From positions 1 to 54,000 of the forward strand of contig LDAQ01000021.1 of assembly GCA_001028025.1 (NCBI GenBank): a stretch of DNA of 54,000 nucleotides, in the 5' to 3' direction. Positions 32,531 through 41,184 of this stretch are shown here, piece by piece; positions within the stretch are counted from its first letter, which is position 1; every line of letters starts with the position of its first letter. Origin of the DNA: Faecalicatena fissicatena (lineage in GTDB: Bacteria; Bacillota; Clostridia; Lachnospirales; Lachnospiraceae). The notes beneath the pieces are model-generated. The model worked only from the letters and a program-made list of their open reading frames with translations. It was not told where the DNA came from and ran no database searches. The position numbers and the translations under genes were made by a program.

Positions 32531-33520
32531 ATGAAAAAAATGAAATCATTAGTTACAAGTTTGCTATTAGTGTGTGTTATGGTATTTGTGTGCGCCTGCG
32601 GTAAGTCAGATGGCGGTTCAGATACAAAAACAAGCGGGAAAGGAGAAGATGCATACGTAATTGGATGCTCATGGATGGATTTGACCACCCAGTATCAGGC
32701 GACACTGAAATCATATGTGGATAAATACTGTAAGGAAAATTATGCGGACGAGGTAGAACTGGTACATATGGATGGACAGAGTAATTCGGCAACACAGGTA
32801 TCACAGATGGAAACACTCGTTTCTCAGGGGGTGGATGCAATACTCATGGTTCCGTATGACAGAGCAGGATGTGCACCCGGAGTAGATGCGGCTGCGGAGG
32901 CGGGAATTCCGGTCATTGAATTATGTCAGGAAACGAATTCACCTAACAGAACTTCTTTCGTAGGATCGGATCATAAGGTGTCCGGGATCCAGACCATGAC
33001 CAGATTGGCGGAAGAAGCAGGCGGTAAAGGGAAACTGGTTGTTTTGGAAGGCCCGACAGGGCAGGATTGCGTGATCGCCAGAGGAGAAGGGATGCAGGAA
33101 GTTCTGGATGAAAATCCTGGCATAGAAGTGATTGCCACAAAGACATGTGACTGGGACAGGGCCAAGGCAATGTCAGCCGTGGAGAATATAATCCAGTCAG
33201 GTCTGGAGTTTGACATTATTTTTGCACAGAGTGATTCCATGGCTATGGGTGCACTTGAAGCGCTCAAAGGGACTCAGTATGAAGGAAAAGTTCTGGTTGG
33301 CGGAATCGACTGTATTACAGATGCCTTACAGGCTATTAAAGATGGGACGCTTGTATGTACATCCTTCCAGAATGCTCCCCAGCAGGCGGAAGACGGCCTG
33401 AAGGTTGCGCTGTCTGCAGCCAAGGGCGAAAAAATAGAGGAATTATATGATATCCCGTTTGAATTAGTTGATGACAGCAACTGTGAAGAGGAAAAGTATG
33501 ATGTGGAATATGCGCAATAG
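32531..33520 (+). CDS. Sugar-binding lipoprotein (RbsB type)
   Basis: This 329-residue protein has a lipoprotein signal (MKKMKSLVTSLLLVCVMVFV then CAC) and a periplasmic-binding type 1 fold. It has DAILMVPYDRAGCAPGVDAA, a pattern of the ribose-binding subfamily, and DIIFAQSDSMAMGALEAL. It delivers the ligand to the RbsC-like permease. The ligand is not predictable from sequence; ribose-like sugars or other polyols are possible. Confidence 0.93.
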   Translation: MKKMKSLVTSLLLVCVMVFVCACGKSDGGSDTKTSGKGEDAYVIGCSWMDLTTQYQATLKSYVDKYCKENYADEVELVHMDGQSNSATQVSQMETLVSQGVDAILMVPYDRAGCAPGVDAAAEAGIPVIELCQETNSPNRTSFVGSDHKVSGIQTMTRLAEEAGGKGKLVVLEGPTGQDCVIARGEGMQEVLDENPGIEVIATKTCDWDRAKAMSAVENIIQSGLEFDIIFAQSDSMAMGALEALKGTQYEGKVLVGGIDCITDALQAIKDGTLVCTSFQNAPQQAEDGLKVALSAAKGEKIEELYDIPFELVDDSNCEEEKYDVEYAQ

Positions 33521-33539
33521 CAAAAAGGAGGAAGATAAT

Positions 33540-34460
33540 ATGAGTATGGAAATGTATGATCACAATGGAAAAGAAGTAAAACATGGTTTGGCAAGAGTGA
33601 ATGGCATCCGAATGCATTATGTAACAGCCGGCGAGGGTGAGCCTCTTCTGCTGCTTCATGGAACCCCGAAAACAAACTGTTACTGGCATAAGCTTATTCC
33701 GAGATTAACACCTTATTTTAAAGTGGTGGCACCTGATCTTAGAGGGTTCGGCTATACGGATAAGCCGGGTGCGACGGCAGGTTATGATAATCTGACAATG
33801 GCGCAGGATATTGATGAATTGATGAGCACGCTTGGAATCGAAAAATTCCATATTCATGGAGAGGACAGAGGAGCGGAGTATGGATGGGCTTATACACAGC
33901 TTCATCCGGAAAAGGTAATTGATATATCTTATGGGGAGATGGCAATTTCTGGTTATGGAATCGAAGAAGCCTCTTACTTCACGGAGGAAAATATCATTGC
34001 ACAGTATAACAATACTGGAAAATGGCTTTGGCATGTACCATTCTTCTTTGTACAGAACATACCGGAAATGCTTCTGCAGGGGCATGAGTGTGAGTTTTGG
34101 GATCAGCTGTTGAAGGGGAGCAGTTATAATCCAAACGCACATAGTGATGAGCTGATGAACGAATATAACGATAGGTTTACATCCCCGGGCGGCATGAGGG
34201 GAATCCTGGAAACGTACCGTGCTGAAATTAAAAATATACATATTAACCGTGAATTGATGGAAAAGAACGGAAAATTGAAACATCGGGTTATGACGGTGGG
34301 CGGAATGGAGTTTTATGGCATAACGGTGAAAGACCATGCACTGAAGATTTTTGAAAGCGTGGAAAAGGATGTAGTCTTCCGTGAATGCGGCCATCACCTG
34401 GCAATTGAACAGGATGAAAAGCTTGCAGAGGCAATTGTTGATTTTATGATAAAGAAATAG
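33540..34460 (+). CDS. Alpha/beta hydrolase (haloacetate dehalogenase/epoxide hydrolase type)
   Basis: The start is ATG 33540 with AAGGAGG nine bases ahead. The 306-residue protein has the oxyanion-hole HGTPKT (40-45), APDLRGFGYTDKP, and the nucleophile motif GEDRGA with Asp109 (fluoroacetate dehalogenases and epoxide hydrolases have G-x-D-R-G). The catalytic His is His285 (or His286) in ECGHHLAIEQ. An Asp nucleophile means ester-intermediate chemistry on C-halogen or epoxide bonds, not an esterase. As the last gene of the operon it probably processes the imported compound. Confidence 0.85.
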   Translation: MSMEMYDHNGKEVKHGLARVNGIRMHYVTAGEGEPLLLLHGTPKTNCYWHKLIPRLTPYFKVVAPDLRGFGYTDKPGATAGYDNLTMAQDIDELMSTLGIEKFHIHGEDRGAEYGWAYTQLHPEKVIDISYGEMAISGYGIEEASYFTEENIIAQYNNTGKWLWHVPFFFVQNIPEMLLQGHECEFWDQLLKGSSYNPNAHSDELMNEYNDRFTSPGGMRGILETYRAEIKNIHINRELMEKNGKLKHRVMTVGGMEFYGITVKDHALKIFESVEKDVVFRECGHHLAIEQDEKLAEAIVDFMIKK

Positions 34461-34493
34461 TTGAGAAGCAGTGAGATATTATAATGGTAAAAG

Positions 34494-34526
34494 ACGGGGC
34501 CTTATTAGACAGATGCCCCGTTTTTG
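34494..34526 (+). terminator. Terminator of the cupin/ABC/hydrolase operon
   Basis: ACGGGGC (34494-34500) and GCCCCGT (34515-34521) form a perfect 7-bp stem with a 14-base loop, followed by TTTT. Confidence 0.85.
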
Positions 34527-34591
34527 TATAATAGAATATGGAAGTTGAACTCTATGTGGATTGTATGTGTTAATGAAGGAGTAAAATTAAA

Positions 34592-35152
34592 ATGACAGAA
34601 ATAGAAAAGCTGGATGCAGGATTAGAATATTGTTTTTTCGATGAGGAAGTAGTAGCCAGGAAGAAAAGGGCTCTGAAAAGGAGCGCAAAACTTAATGCTA
34701 CAGACCCGGCCGATTATGGAGCACAGCTAGTTGCTGTCAGAGAATTGTTTGGGACTACGGGGAAGAATATTTATATTCAGCCGAATTTCAATTGTGACAA
34801 TGGGAAAAACATTCATGTGGGAGAGGATTTCCTGACAAATTATAATGTGACAATTTTAGATATAGCACCGGTATATATAGGTGATTATTGCATGATTGGC
34901 CCGAATACGCTGATTACAACCGTAGGGCATCCGCTTTCACCAACAGCGCGCCGGGAAAAAAAGGCCTGTGGTAAGCCGGTCACAATAGGCGACGATGTCT
35001 GGATCGGAGGCAATTGTACGATATTGCCTGGGGTGACAATTGGAAACAATGTTGTTGTAGCTGCTGGAGCGGTCGTAACAAAAGATGTCCCGGATAACTG
35101 TGTGGTTGGTGGAATTCCGGCAAAAGTGCTGAAGAATCTTGTAGTGGATTAG
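34592..35152 (+). CDS. Sugar O-acetyltransferase (maltose/galactoside type)
   Basis: This 186-residue protein has an N-terminal maltose acetyltransferase cap and a left-handed beta helix of hexapeptide repeats (NIHVGEDFLTNYNVTILD onward, VVVAAGAVVTKDVP). The catalytic His is His113 in TVGHPL. It transfers acetyl from acetyl-CoA to the C6 hydroxyl of sugars. It has its own ribosome site and lies between a terminator and the next promoter, so it is a single-gene unit. Confidence 0.9.
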   Translation: MTEIEKLDAGLEYCFFDEEVVARKKRALKRSAKLNATDPADYGAQLVAVRELFGTTGKNIYIQPNFNCDNGKNIHVGEDFLTNYNVTILDIAPVYIGDYCMIGPNTLITTVGHPLSPTARREKKACGKPVTIGDDVWIGGNCTILPGVTIGNNVVVAAGAVVTKDVPDNCVVGGIPAKVLKNLVVD

Positions 35153-35230
35153 TTCGTGAAATAAAATAACCCACTTTTATCTTTACTGCAGACAACTGGA
35201 ATGAAAATATGAGCAGAAATGTGGTGAAAA

Positions 35231-35287
35231 AATGTTTCAAAAGGAAATACATATATAGTTGCTTATTGAAACATTCTGCGCTATAAT
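35231..35287 (+). promoter_or_regulatory. Promoter with palindromic operator for the HTH-AAA-nuclease gene
   Basis: TTGCTT (35259-35264) and TATAAT (35282-35287) are spaced 17 bases. AATGTTTCAA (35231-35240) and TTGAAACATT (35266-35275) are a perfect 10-bp inverted repeat that straddles the -35 box. The protein encoded downstream starts with an XRE HTH, so self-repression at this site is likely. Confidence 0.7.
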
Positions 35288-35314
35288 AAAGAAAAAGGAA
35301 AGGTATGGTACGAG

Positions 35315-37246
35315 ATGAAAACAAAGTTTCATGAATATCTGGTCTTATTTCGCAAACTTAAAGGATATACGCAGGCGCAGATGGCGGAGAAACTGGAGAT
35401 TTCCCGTTCAACCTACACCAATTATGAAATAGGGAACCGTTCTCCGGATCTGGAGACCCTGGAGAGAATCAGCGAAGTATTGGAATGCTCCCTTGATGAG
35501 CTGTTTGGAAAAACACCGGTCCGTACTGCTGATATGGTGAGTGAAACACCGGTGCCATATAGAGTAAGCTCAAAAGAAGTACCAAAAGTGAAGGGCAGAA
35601 AACTGGCAATTGGGCTGCAGGATTTCCGCAGGTTACGTGAAAAGAACGGCTATTATGTGGATAAGACGAAGATGATAGAGGAGTTTTTGGACTCCGACTA
35701 TCAGATAACACTGCTTACTCGCCCAAGACGCTTTGGAAAGACGATGAATATGTCCATGCTGTCGGAGTTTTTGGATTGTTCAAAGCACTCGGCAGATCTG
35801 TTTACAGGAATGAAGGTCAGTGAGAGTTTTGTAATGGCGGAGTTGAATAAACATCCGGTTATTTTTGTCTCATTTCTCAACGTAAAAGGAGATACAGCGG
35901 ATGGAATGCTGTATCAATTGATGTGTACGCTCAGGGAGGAATACCAGAGGCATCTTACGGCACTGGATGACGGAACGCTTTCAGATTCGCAGAGGAAAGA
36001 ACTCGATTATATTTATGAAGGCTTATGGCAGACTCCGGATTCAAAAGAGGCTGGTAACTGTATCATCAGGTCTGTTATAGTGTTGTGCCAGGCATTGGAG
36101 AACTATTATGGAAAGAAAGTATACCTTTTAATTGATGAGTATGATACTCCTTTTATTGCAGCTAATGATGGGGGATATTATGATAAGGTGAGAGGAATTC
36201 TGTCAGGTATGCTGAGTTCTTCTCTGAAAGGAAATCCTGCACTGGAGAAGGCACTGCTTACGGGAATCCAGAGAGTTGCTAAGGAAAATATTTTTTCGGG
36301 ATTGAATAATCTGGCAGTCTGCACAGTCTGTAATCAGGAGTATTCTGATTATTTTGGATTTACCCCGGAGGAGACCAGCGAATTGCTGCAATATTACGGT
36401 TTAAAGTTAACAGAAGATGTAAAGTTAATGTATGATGGCTACCGATTTGGAGAAACAGAAGTGTACAATCCCTGGTCAGTTACATTTTATGCAGCCCGAA
36501 AAAAGCTGGAACCATATTGGGTGAATACAAGTGAAAACAGTATTATTAAAAATGCACTTGAGCAAAGAGGGGAGAAGTTTGCAGGCGCATACAGAAAGCT
36601 GATTGAAGAAGGCACAGTAAGTGTACGGACAGAACTGTCAACCTCCTATTATGAGGCTGCGGACGATGCGTCCCTCTGGGGGCTGCTGATCAACGCAGGT
36701 ATGGTAACAGTTCAGAAAGAACTTGAGGAAGGCTTCTGTCAACTAAGGATACCAAACTTTGAAGTGCGCAGGGCGTTCCAGGAGCTGACTGCGTTCTATT
36801 TGAAATTAGAGGAAGGGCATATTGCGAGCATGCTGAGGTATCTGAGGCTGGAGTCTATGGATGAATTTGCAGAAGAGTATCAATGGATTCTTTCGGAACT
36901 TCCGTCCTATCATGATCTGAAAAACGAGAACAGCTATCATATGATGATGCTGGGAATGTGTGCATTTCTGTACAGATATTATGATGTAAGAAGCAATCGG
37001 GAAAGCGGCAATGGAAGAAGCGACATACTGCTTTATGCCAAAAGTCCGGAACTGCCTCATATGATTCTGGAATTTAAATATACGAAGGATGAATCACAGA
37101 ATCTGGCAGAACTTGCCCGGGAAGCGATAAAGCAGATAAAGGAAAAGAAATACGCCGCGGGAATGAAAGGAACGGTATATTATATAGGCCTGGCACATTT
37201 GGGAAAGACTGTAGAAGTGAAGTGGGAAAAAGCAGTGACTGAATAA
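35315..37246 (+). CDS. XRE-HTH / AAA-ATPase-like / PD-(D/E)xK fusion protein
   Basis: This 643-residue protein has three parts. Residues about 5-62 are an XRE-type HTH (RKLKGYTQAQMAEKLEISRS). Residues about 95-330 are an AAA-ATPase-like domain of the PF09820 type (YYVDKTKMIEEFL; P-loop-like RPRRFGKTM at about 136-144; LLIDEYDTPF as Walker B). The C-terminal part is a DUF1703/PD-(D/E)xK nuclease with RSDILLYA and LEFKYTKDE (about 568-590). The AAA-nuclease pair is common in anaerobes with no proven role. The fused HTH is unusual and, with the palindromic promoter, suggests a self-regulated cassette such as a defence or selfish gene. Confidence 0.85.
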   Translation: MKTKFHEYLVLFRKLKGYTQAQMAEKLEISRSTYTNYEIGNRSPDLETLERISEVLECSLDELFGKTPVRTADMVSETPVPYRVSSKEVPKVKGRKLAIGLQDFRRLREKNGYYVDKTKMIEEFLDSDYQITLLTRPRRFGKTMNMSMLSEFLDCSKHSADLFTGMKVSESFVMAELNKHPVIFVSFLNVKGDTADGMLYQLMCTLREEYQRHLTALDDGTLSDSQRKELDYIYEGLWQTPDSKEAGNCIIRSVIVLCQALENYYGKKVYLLIDEYDTPFIAANDGGYYDKVRGILSGMLSSSLKGNPALEKALLTGIQRVAKENIFSGLNNLAVCTVCNQEYSDYFGFTPEETSELLQYYGLKLTEDVKLMYDGYRFGETEVYNPWSVTFYAARKKLEPYWVNTSENSIIKNALEQRGEKFAGAYRKLIEEGTVSVRTELSTSYYEAADDASLWGLLINAGMVTVQKELEEGFCQLRIPNFEVRRAFQELTAFYLKLEEGHIASMLRYLRLESMDEFAEEYQWILSELPSYHDLKNENSYHMMMLGMCAFLYRYYDVRSNRESGNGRSDILLYAKSPELPHMILEFKYTKDESQNLAELAREAIKQIKEKKYAAGMKGTVYYIGLAHLGKTVEVKWEKAVTE

Positions 37247-37320
37247 ACGAATCACATGAACGATAATCGGTGCAACGGTCATGGATAAGTTTATAAAGGC
37301 CTTTAAGTGAGCGGAATTTA

Positions 37321-37349
37321 TTGTATTTTGATAGATAGTGTAATATAAT
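37321..37349 (+). promoter_or_regulatory. Candidate promoter of the TetR gene
   Basis: TTGTAT (37321-37326) and TATAAT (37344-37349) are spaced 17 bases, about 110 bases before the TetR start. The hairpin at 37387-37421 would lie in its leader. Confidence 0.55.
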
Positions 37350-37386
37350 TATGGCAAATGTAATGCAGACGCCATTTTGTTAATGC

Positions 37387-37421
37387 AGATGTAGTCTTTT
37401 AAAGGCTGCATCTCAGTTTTT
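37387..37421 (+). terminator. Terminator-like hairpin in the TetR leader
   Basis: AGATGTAGTC (37387-37396) pairs with GGCTGCATCT (37404-37413), with two G-U pairs, followed by CAGTTTTT. It could end the upstream gene or act as an attenuator in the TetR leader. Confidence 0.5.
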
Positions 37422-37459
37422 AATTGAGGATACTAGATATTGAGAGGAGACGCGCGGGG

Positions 37460-38119
37460 ATGGCCAATGAAGAATTAAAGCAAGCGAACATGGAACGCGT
37501 TATCCAAACAACAGTTTCTTATATGCAGACTATACCGATTCATAATATTACAAGAGAAATGATTGCACATAAAACAGGATTGTCAGTACGTTCATTGCAG
37601 CGTTATTTTGGAACACTGGATAACCTGATGTTTATCGCAACCAAACGATATTATCAGGCGTTTGATGAGTGTTTCAGTAAAGAATTCTACAGCAGGAATA
37701 TAGGGGATAAGTCTGGATTGGAGCAGCTTCGGTTTATTATTGAGTCTTTTTCATTTTTGCTTCATCCTGATATGCCGTCGATTCTGACGCTTCATCAGAT
37801 TGAACAATATTGGTGTGAACGGGAACCTTATTATTTTGACTCATTGGTTCCCAGTGCTATTCTCTCCTGTTATGGTCTCCGGGATGATCATTACAATTTT
37901 TTAATGACGATATTTGAATGCGGGATGCAGGACGGCAGTATTCGTTCCGATTTGAATAAGAAGTTAGCATACGAGTGGATCTATGGCGCATTTACCGGGT
38001 TGCTATATCGAATCGGTTTTGTGAATGCCTACTTTCAACATAAGAATAGTGACTGTGAACCTGAGCAGATTATCAGCTCTTTTACTGATGCCGTAATTTC
38101 TTACATTCGGGCAAAATGA
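37460..38119 (+). CDS. TetR/AcrR-family transcriptional regulator
   Basis: The start is placed at ATG 37460 just after GAGAGGAG and GGGG. The roughly 219-residue protein has an HTH with ITREMIAHKTGLSVRSLQRYF (about 30-50) and a helical ligand-binding domain. It is followed 124 bases later by a hybrid sensor kinase on the same strand. The target is not evident. Confidence 0.8.
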   Translation: MANEELKQANMERVIQTTVSYMQTIPIHNITREMIAHKTGLSVRSLQRYFGTLDNLMFIATKRYYQAFDECFSKEFYSRNIGDKSGLEQLRFIIESFSFLLHPDMPSILTLHQIEQYWCEREPYYFDSLVPSAILSCYGLRDDHYNFLMTIFECGMQDGSIRSDLNKKLAYEWIYGAFTGLLYRIGFVNAYFQHKNSDCEPEQIISSFTDAVISYIRAK

Positions 38120-38243
38120 GAGCTGCATTTTTAATGCCTAAATCAGTCCTGATATGGGACAGAAAAGATTTATGGCATTTGCTGTAATTACTTTTTAATT
38201 CTTGCGGGATAATGAGACCTGAATAAAAGGAGGCAATCGGAAC

Positions 38244-41042
38244 ATGAATCTAATTAAGATCCGGCTGAAAAAAATAATATGTATGGCATTTGTGTGCCTG
38301 CTCTGCACTTCTATATGTACGCCTGTCTATGCTGCCTCACAGAGCAGAAGCGCCGCTCGCACGATCCGGGTTGCTTTTCCGCGGCAGGAAGGATTTGTGG
38401 AGATCAGTACCGACGGAAATTACAGCGGTTATACCTTTGAATATCTGGAAAAAGTTGCAGAGTATACAGGCTGGGAAATTGAATATATCACCTTTGATGA
38501 GATGGATCTCAATGAATCTATCCTCGCTGCTATGGATATGGTGGCCTCCGGTGAAGCAGATATCATCGGTGGGCTGCTGAAAAACGAAACGCTCACGGAA
38601 AGGTATGATTTCTGTGACAATAGTTATGGGCTTGTGTATACGACGCTGGCAGCACGGGAAAACAATACATCAGTATCCGAGGATAATTTCCGGCAGATAT
38701 CTCCCCTGCGGGTGGCAGTATATGATAAAGCAAATACGCGTAATGCGGAATTAGAAGATTATCTGAAAAAAGAAGGGGTGGTCTATGAACTGGTTCCCTG
38801 TGCAAGCGTACAGGAGCAGATGGACGCTCTGGAAAACGGTACGGCGGATGTGGTGAACAACGTTTCTCTCAGTAATTATTCAGGAACAAAAATCATTGCG
38901 AGCTTTGCGGCAAGGCCCTACTATTTTGCTGCCACAAAGGGGAATACGGAGTTGGTTTCCGAATTGGATCAGGCTCTGTGCGATATTTCTTATGCATTTC
39001 CCTACTTTCAAAAGCAGCTGCAGTCAAAATATTTTGAGCAAGGTACTGGAGTCTTTGCACTTACAGGAGACCAGGTGAACATGCTGGCGGACGAGCAAAC
39101 CCTTCAAGTCCTGTGTGTGGACGAATCAGCGCCCTTTGTGATGCAGGATGAGAAGGGACAGCCGTGCGGGGTGTTGGTTTCGCTGATGGATGCTTTTGCT
39201 AAAGAAACGGGAATTGCCATTCAGTATGACATCTATGACCGGTCGCTCCTTTTTACAGAGCAGTTGTCCAAAAAGGATTATGATTGCATTTTGGGCATTC
39301 CTGTTAACCAGAATTATGCGACAAAATATGGGTTTATCCGTTCAATGCCGCTGGACACAGTAGATATGGTGACATTTTACCGGCCTGCACTGGGAAAGCC
39401 ATTGAGCGAATGTACTATAGCCCTTGTGGAGGAATCAGACTATGCAAAAAACATGGAGTGCAAAGAAGTAATTTACGCGAGCACTGTAGAAGAATGTATC
39501 CGCCTGGTTAATGAGAAAAAAGCGGATCTCGGTTTTGATAACCGAGCTACTGTAGACTATTACATTTATGACATCTATGCCAATCTTGTCACAGATCTCC
39601 GAGCCGGTCATAGTGCTGATATCTGTGTGACAGTATCCGACAGGAGCGGAAATGAGCTGCTTGCAATCCTGAACAGCTATATAGGCAGTGTTGGGGAGGA
39701 TGTGCTGGAGGAATACTATGCCGAGGCCAGTATACATAATCAGAAAAATACCGTTGAGCTGTTGGCCCGTTCCAACCCGCTGCTGTCAATGTCGCTTGTC
39801 AGCGTGTTTATCATCGCCCTATTTGCCGCGGTTTTGTTTGGAATTGCCAGCAGCCGGAAAAAGAAGCAGTATGCGTTGCTTGTAAAAGCAAATGCCGCAA
39901 AAAGTGATTTCTTATCGCGTATGAGCCATGATATGCGCACGCCGATGAACGCCATCATTGGCTTCGCACATATCGGTATTGAGAGCCATGATCCGGACGA
40001 GTCAGCTGAATGCCTTCAAAAAATCAAGGCATCCGGTCATTATCTTGAGGGACTGATCAACGATGTGCTGGATATGAGCAAAATTGAAGAAGGAAAACTG
40101 GAGCTTCACCCGGAGCCGTATTATTATACAGAATTCGAAGAAACGATTCGTACCATTCTCATGCAGAAGGCCCAGCAAAAGGGGGTTATGTTTGTGATGC
40201 GTAACTCGGTGAAAGTCCATAGTGCAGTGGCATTGGATAAGCTTCGAACCCAGCAGGTGTTTGTAAATCTGATCGGTAACGCCATTAAATTCACACCCAG
40301 GGGTGGCAGGGTTGAATTCTCGGTCACAGCGCAAGCAGCAGAACCGGATGGAACGCTTCCGCTCACCTTTATTGTCCGGGACAATGGTATCGGTATGTCT
40401 GAGGAGTTTCAAAAAAGCAAGTTGTTTCATTCCTTTGAGCAGGAGCATAATAGTGTCCTGCAAGTTGAGGCAGGAACGGGACTTGGCCTGTCCATCGCAA
40501 AGCAATTGGTGAACCAGATGGGAGGAAGCATTGAGTGTCAGAGTGAACTGGGAAAAGGGACTGCTTTTACAGTAAAGTTGTATCCGAAAGTGGTTCAAGG
40601 CCAAACAAACAAGACCAAACAGTCTGAGGAAATTTACGATATTCTTCGAGGAAGAAGAATTCTGTTGTGTGAGGATCATCCCATGAATGCTCAAATTGCC
40701 ACATATCTCTTACATGAGCAGCATATGGAGGTCGTAGTTGCCGAAAATGGAAAATGTGGTGTGGAGTTTTTGCAAAATCACGAGCCAGGTTATTTTGACG
40801 CTATCTTAATGGATATTCAAATGCCGGTAATGGATGGCCTTGCAGCGACCATGGCCATCCGGGCCATACCCAGACCGGATGCAGGAACAATCCCTATCAT
40901 TGCCATGACTGCCAATGCTTACGATGACGATGTAAAGCGATGCATAGACGCTGGAATGAACGCACATTTGGCAAAACCAGTGGAGCCTCAGAAACTGTAT
41001 CAAACGTTGGCTGAGCAGATTGATAGCCATGAATCCATGTGA
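38244..41042 (+). CDS. Hybrid sensor histidine kinase with two fused solute-binding domains
   Basis: This 932-residue protein has a signal peptide (to about residue 30) and two tandem SBP_bac_3-type domains outside the membrane (about 33-255 and 275-500). One TM follows at about 517-537, then HisKA with His562 (RMSHDMRTPMNAIIGF), HATPase (NLIGNAIKFTPRGG, GTGLGLSIAKQL), and a REC domain with Asp857 (LMDIQMPVMDG). This BvgS-like plan senses small ligands directly. It is similar in its kinase part to the protein at 9642-12218. No output regulator lies next to it. Confidence 0.92.
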   Translation: MNLIKIRLKKIICMAFVCLLCTSICTPVYAASQSRSAARTIRVAFPRQEGFVEISTDGNYSGYTFEYLEKVAEYTGWEIEYITFDEMDLNESILAAMDMVASGEADIIGGLLKNETLTERYDFCDNSYGLVYTTLAARENNTSVSEDNFRQISPLRVAVYDKANTRNAELEDYLKKEGVVYELVPCASVQEQMDALENGTADVVNNVSLSNYSGTKIIASFAARPYYFAATKGNTELVSELDQALCDISYAFPYFQKQLQSKYFEQGTGVFALTGDQVNMLADEQTLQVLCVDESAPFVMQDEKGQPCGVLVSLMDAFAKETGIAIQYDIYDRSLLFTEQLSKKDYDCILGIPVNQNYATKYGFIRSMPLDTVDMVTFYRPALGKPLSECTIALVEESDYAKNMECKEVIYASTVEECIRLVNEKKADLGFDNRATVDYYIYDIYANLVTDLRAGHSADICVTVSDRSGNELLAILNSYIGSVGEDVLEEYYAEASIHNQKNTVELLARSNPLLSMSLVSVFIIALFAAVLFGIASSRKKKQYALLVKANAAKSDFLSRMSHDMRTPMNAIIGFAHIGIESHDPDESAECLQKIKASGHYLEGLINDVLDMSKIEEGKLELHPEPYYYTEFEETIRTILMQKAQQKGVMFVMRNSVKVHSAVALDKLRTQQVFVNLIGNAIKFTPRGGRVEFSVTAQAAEPDGTLPLTFIVRDNGIGMSEEFQKSKLFHSFEQEHNSVLQVEAGTGLGLSIAKQLVNQMGGSIECQSELGKGTAFTVKLYPKVVQGQTNKTKQSEEIYDILRGRRILLCEDHPMNAQIATYLLHEQHMEVVVAENGKCGVEFLQNHEPGYFDAILMDIQMPVMDGLAATMAIRAIPRPDAGTIPIIAMTANAYDDDVKRCIDAGMNAHLAKPVEPQKLYQTLAEQIDSHESM

Positions 41043-41063
41043 AGTTTGCGACGAAGTACGCTT

Positions 41064-41111
41064 AAAATTTCAAAATCTCAAAATTTCAAAATCTTAAAAT
41101 CTTAAAATCTT
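41064..41111. repeat. 8-bp tandem repeat, six copies
   Basis: Six head-to-tail copies of AAAAT(C/T)T(C/T) run from 41064 to 41111 and end 11 bases before the -35 box of the aldo/keto reductase operon. Copies 4-6 are identical (AAAATCTT); copies 1-3 differ at one or two positions. Confidence 0.85.
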
Positions 41112-41121
41112 AAAAAAAGTA

Positions 41122-41152
41122 TTGACTTTGAGTTTACTCCAGGGACTATAGT
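41122..41152 (+). promoter_or_regulatory. MerR-type promoter with 19-bp spacer
   Basis: TTGACT (41122-41127) and TATAGT (41147-41152) are 19 bases apart, too long for unaided sigma-A and typical of MerR-activated promoters. The spacer holds GAGTTTACTC, a short palindrome where a MerR dimer would bind. Confidence 0.65.
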
Positions 41153-41184
41153 GAATACAGAAAGTCAAAGGAGATGATATTTAA

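Noticed and set aside
37351..37383. Ten-codon frame in the TetR leader as an attenuation leader peptide
   Set aside because: Its ATG lies at or before the predicted transcript start, it has no ribosome site and no run of regulatory codons.
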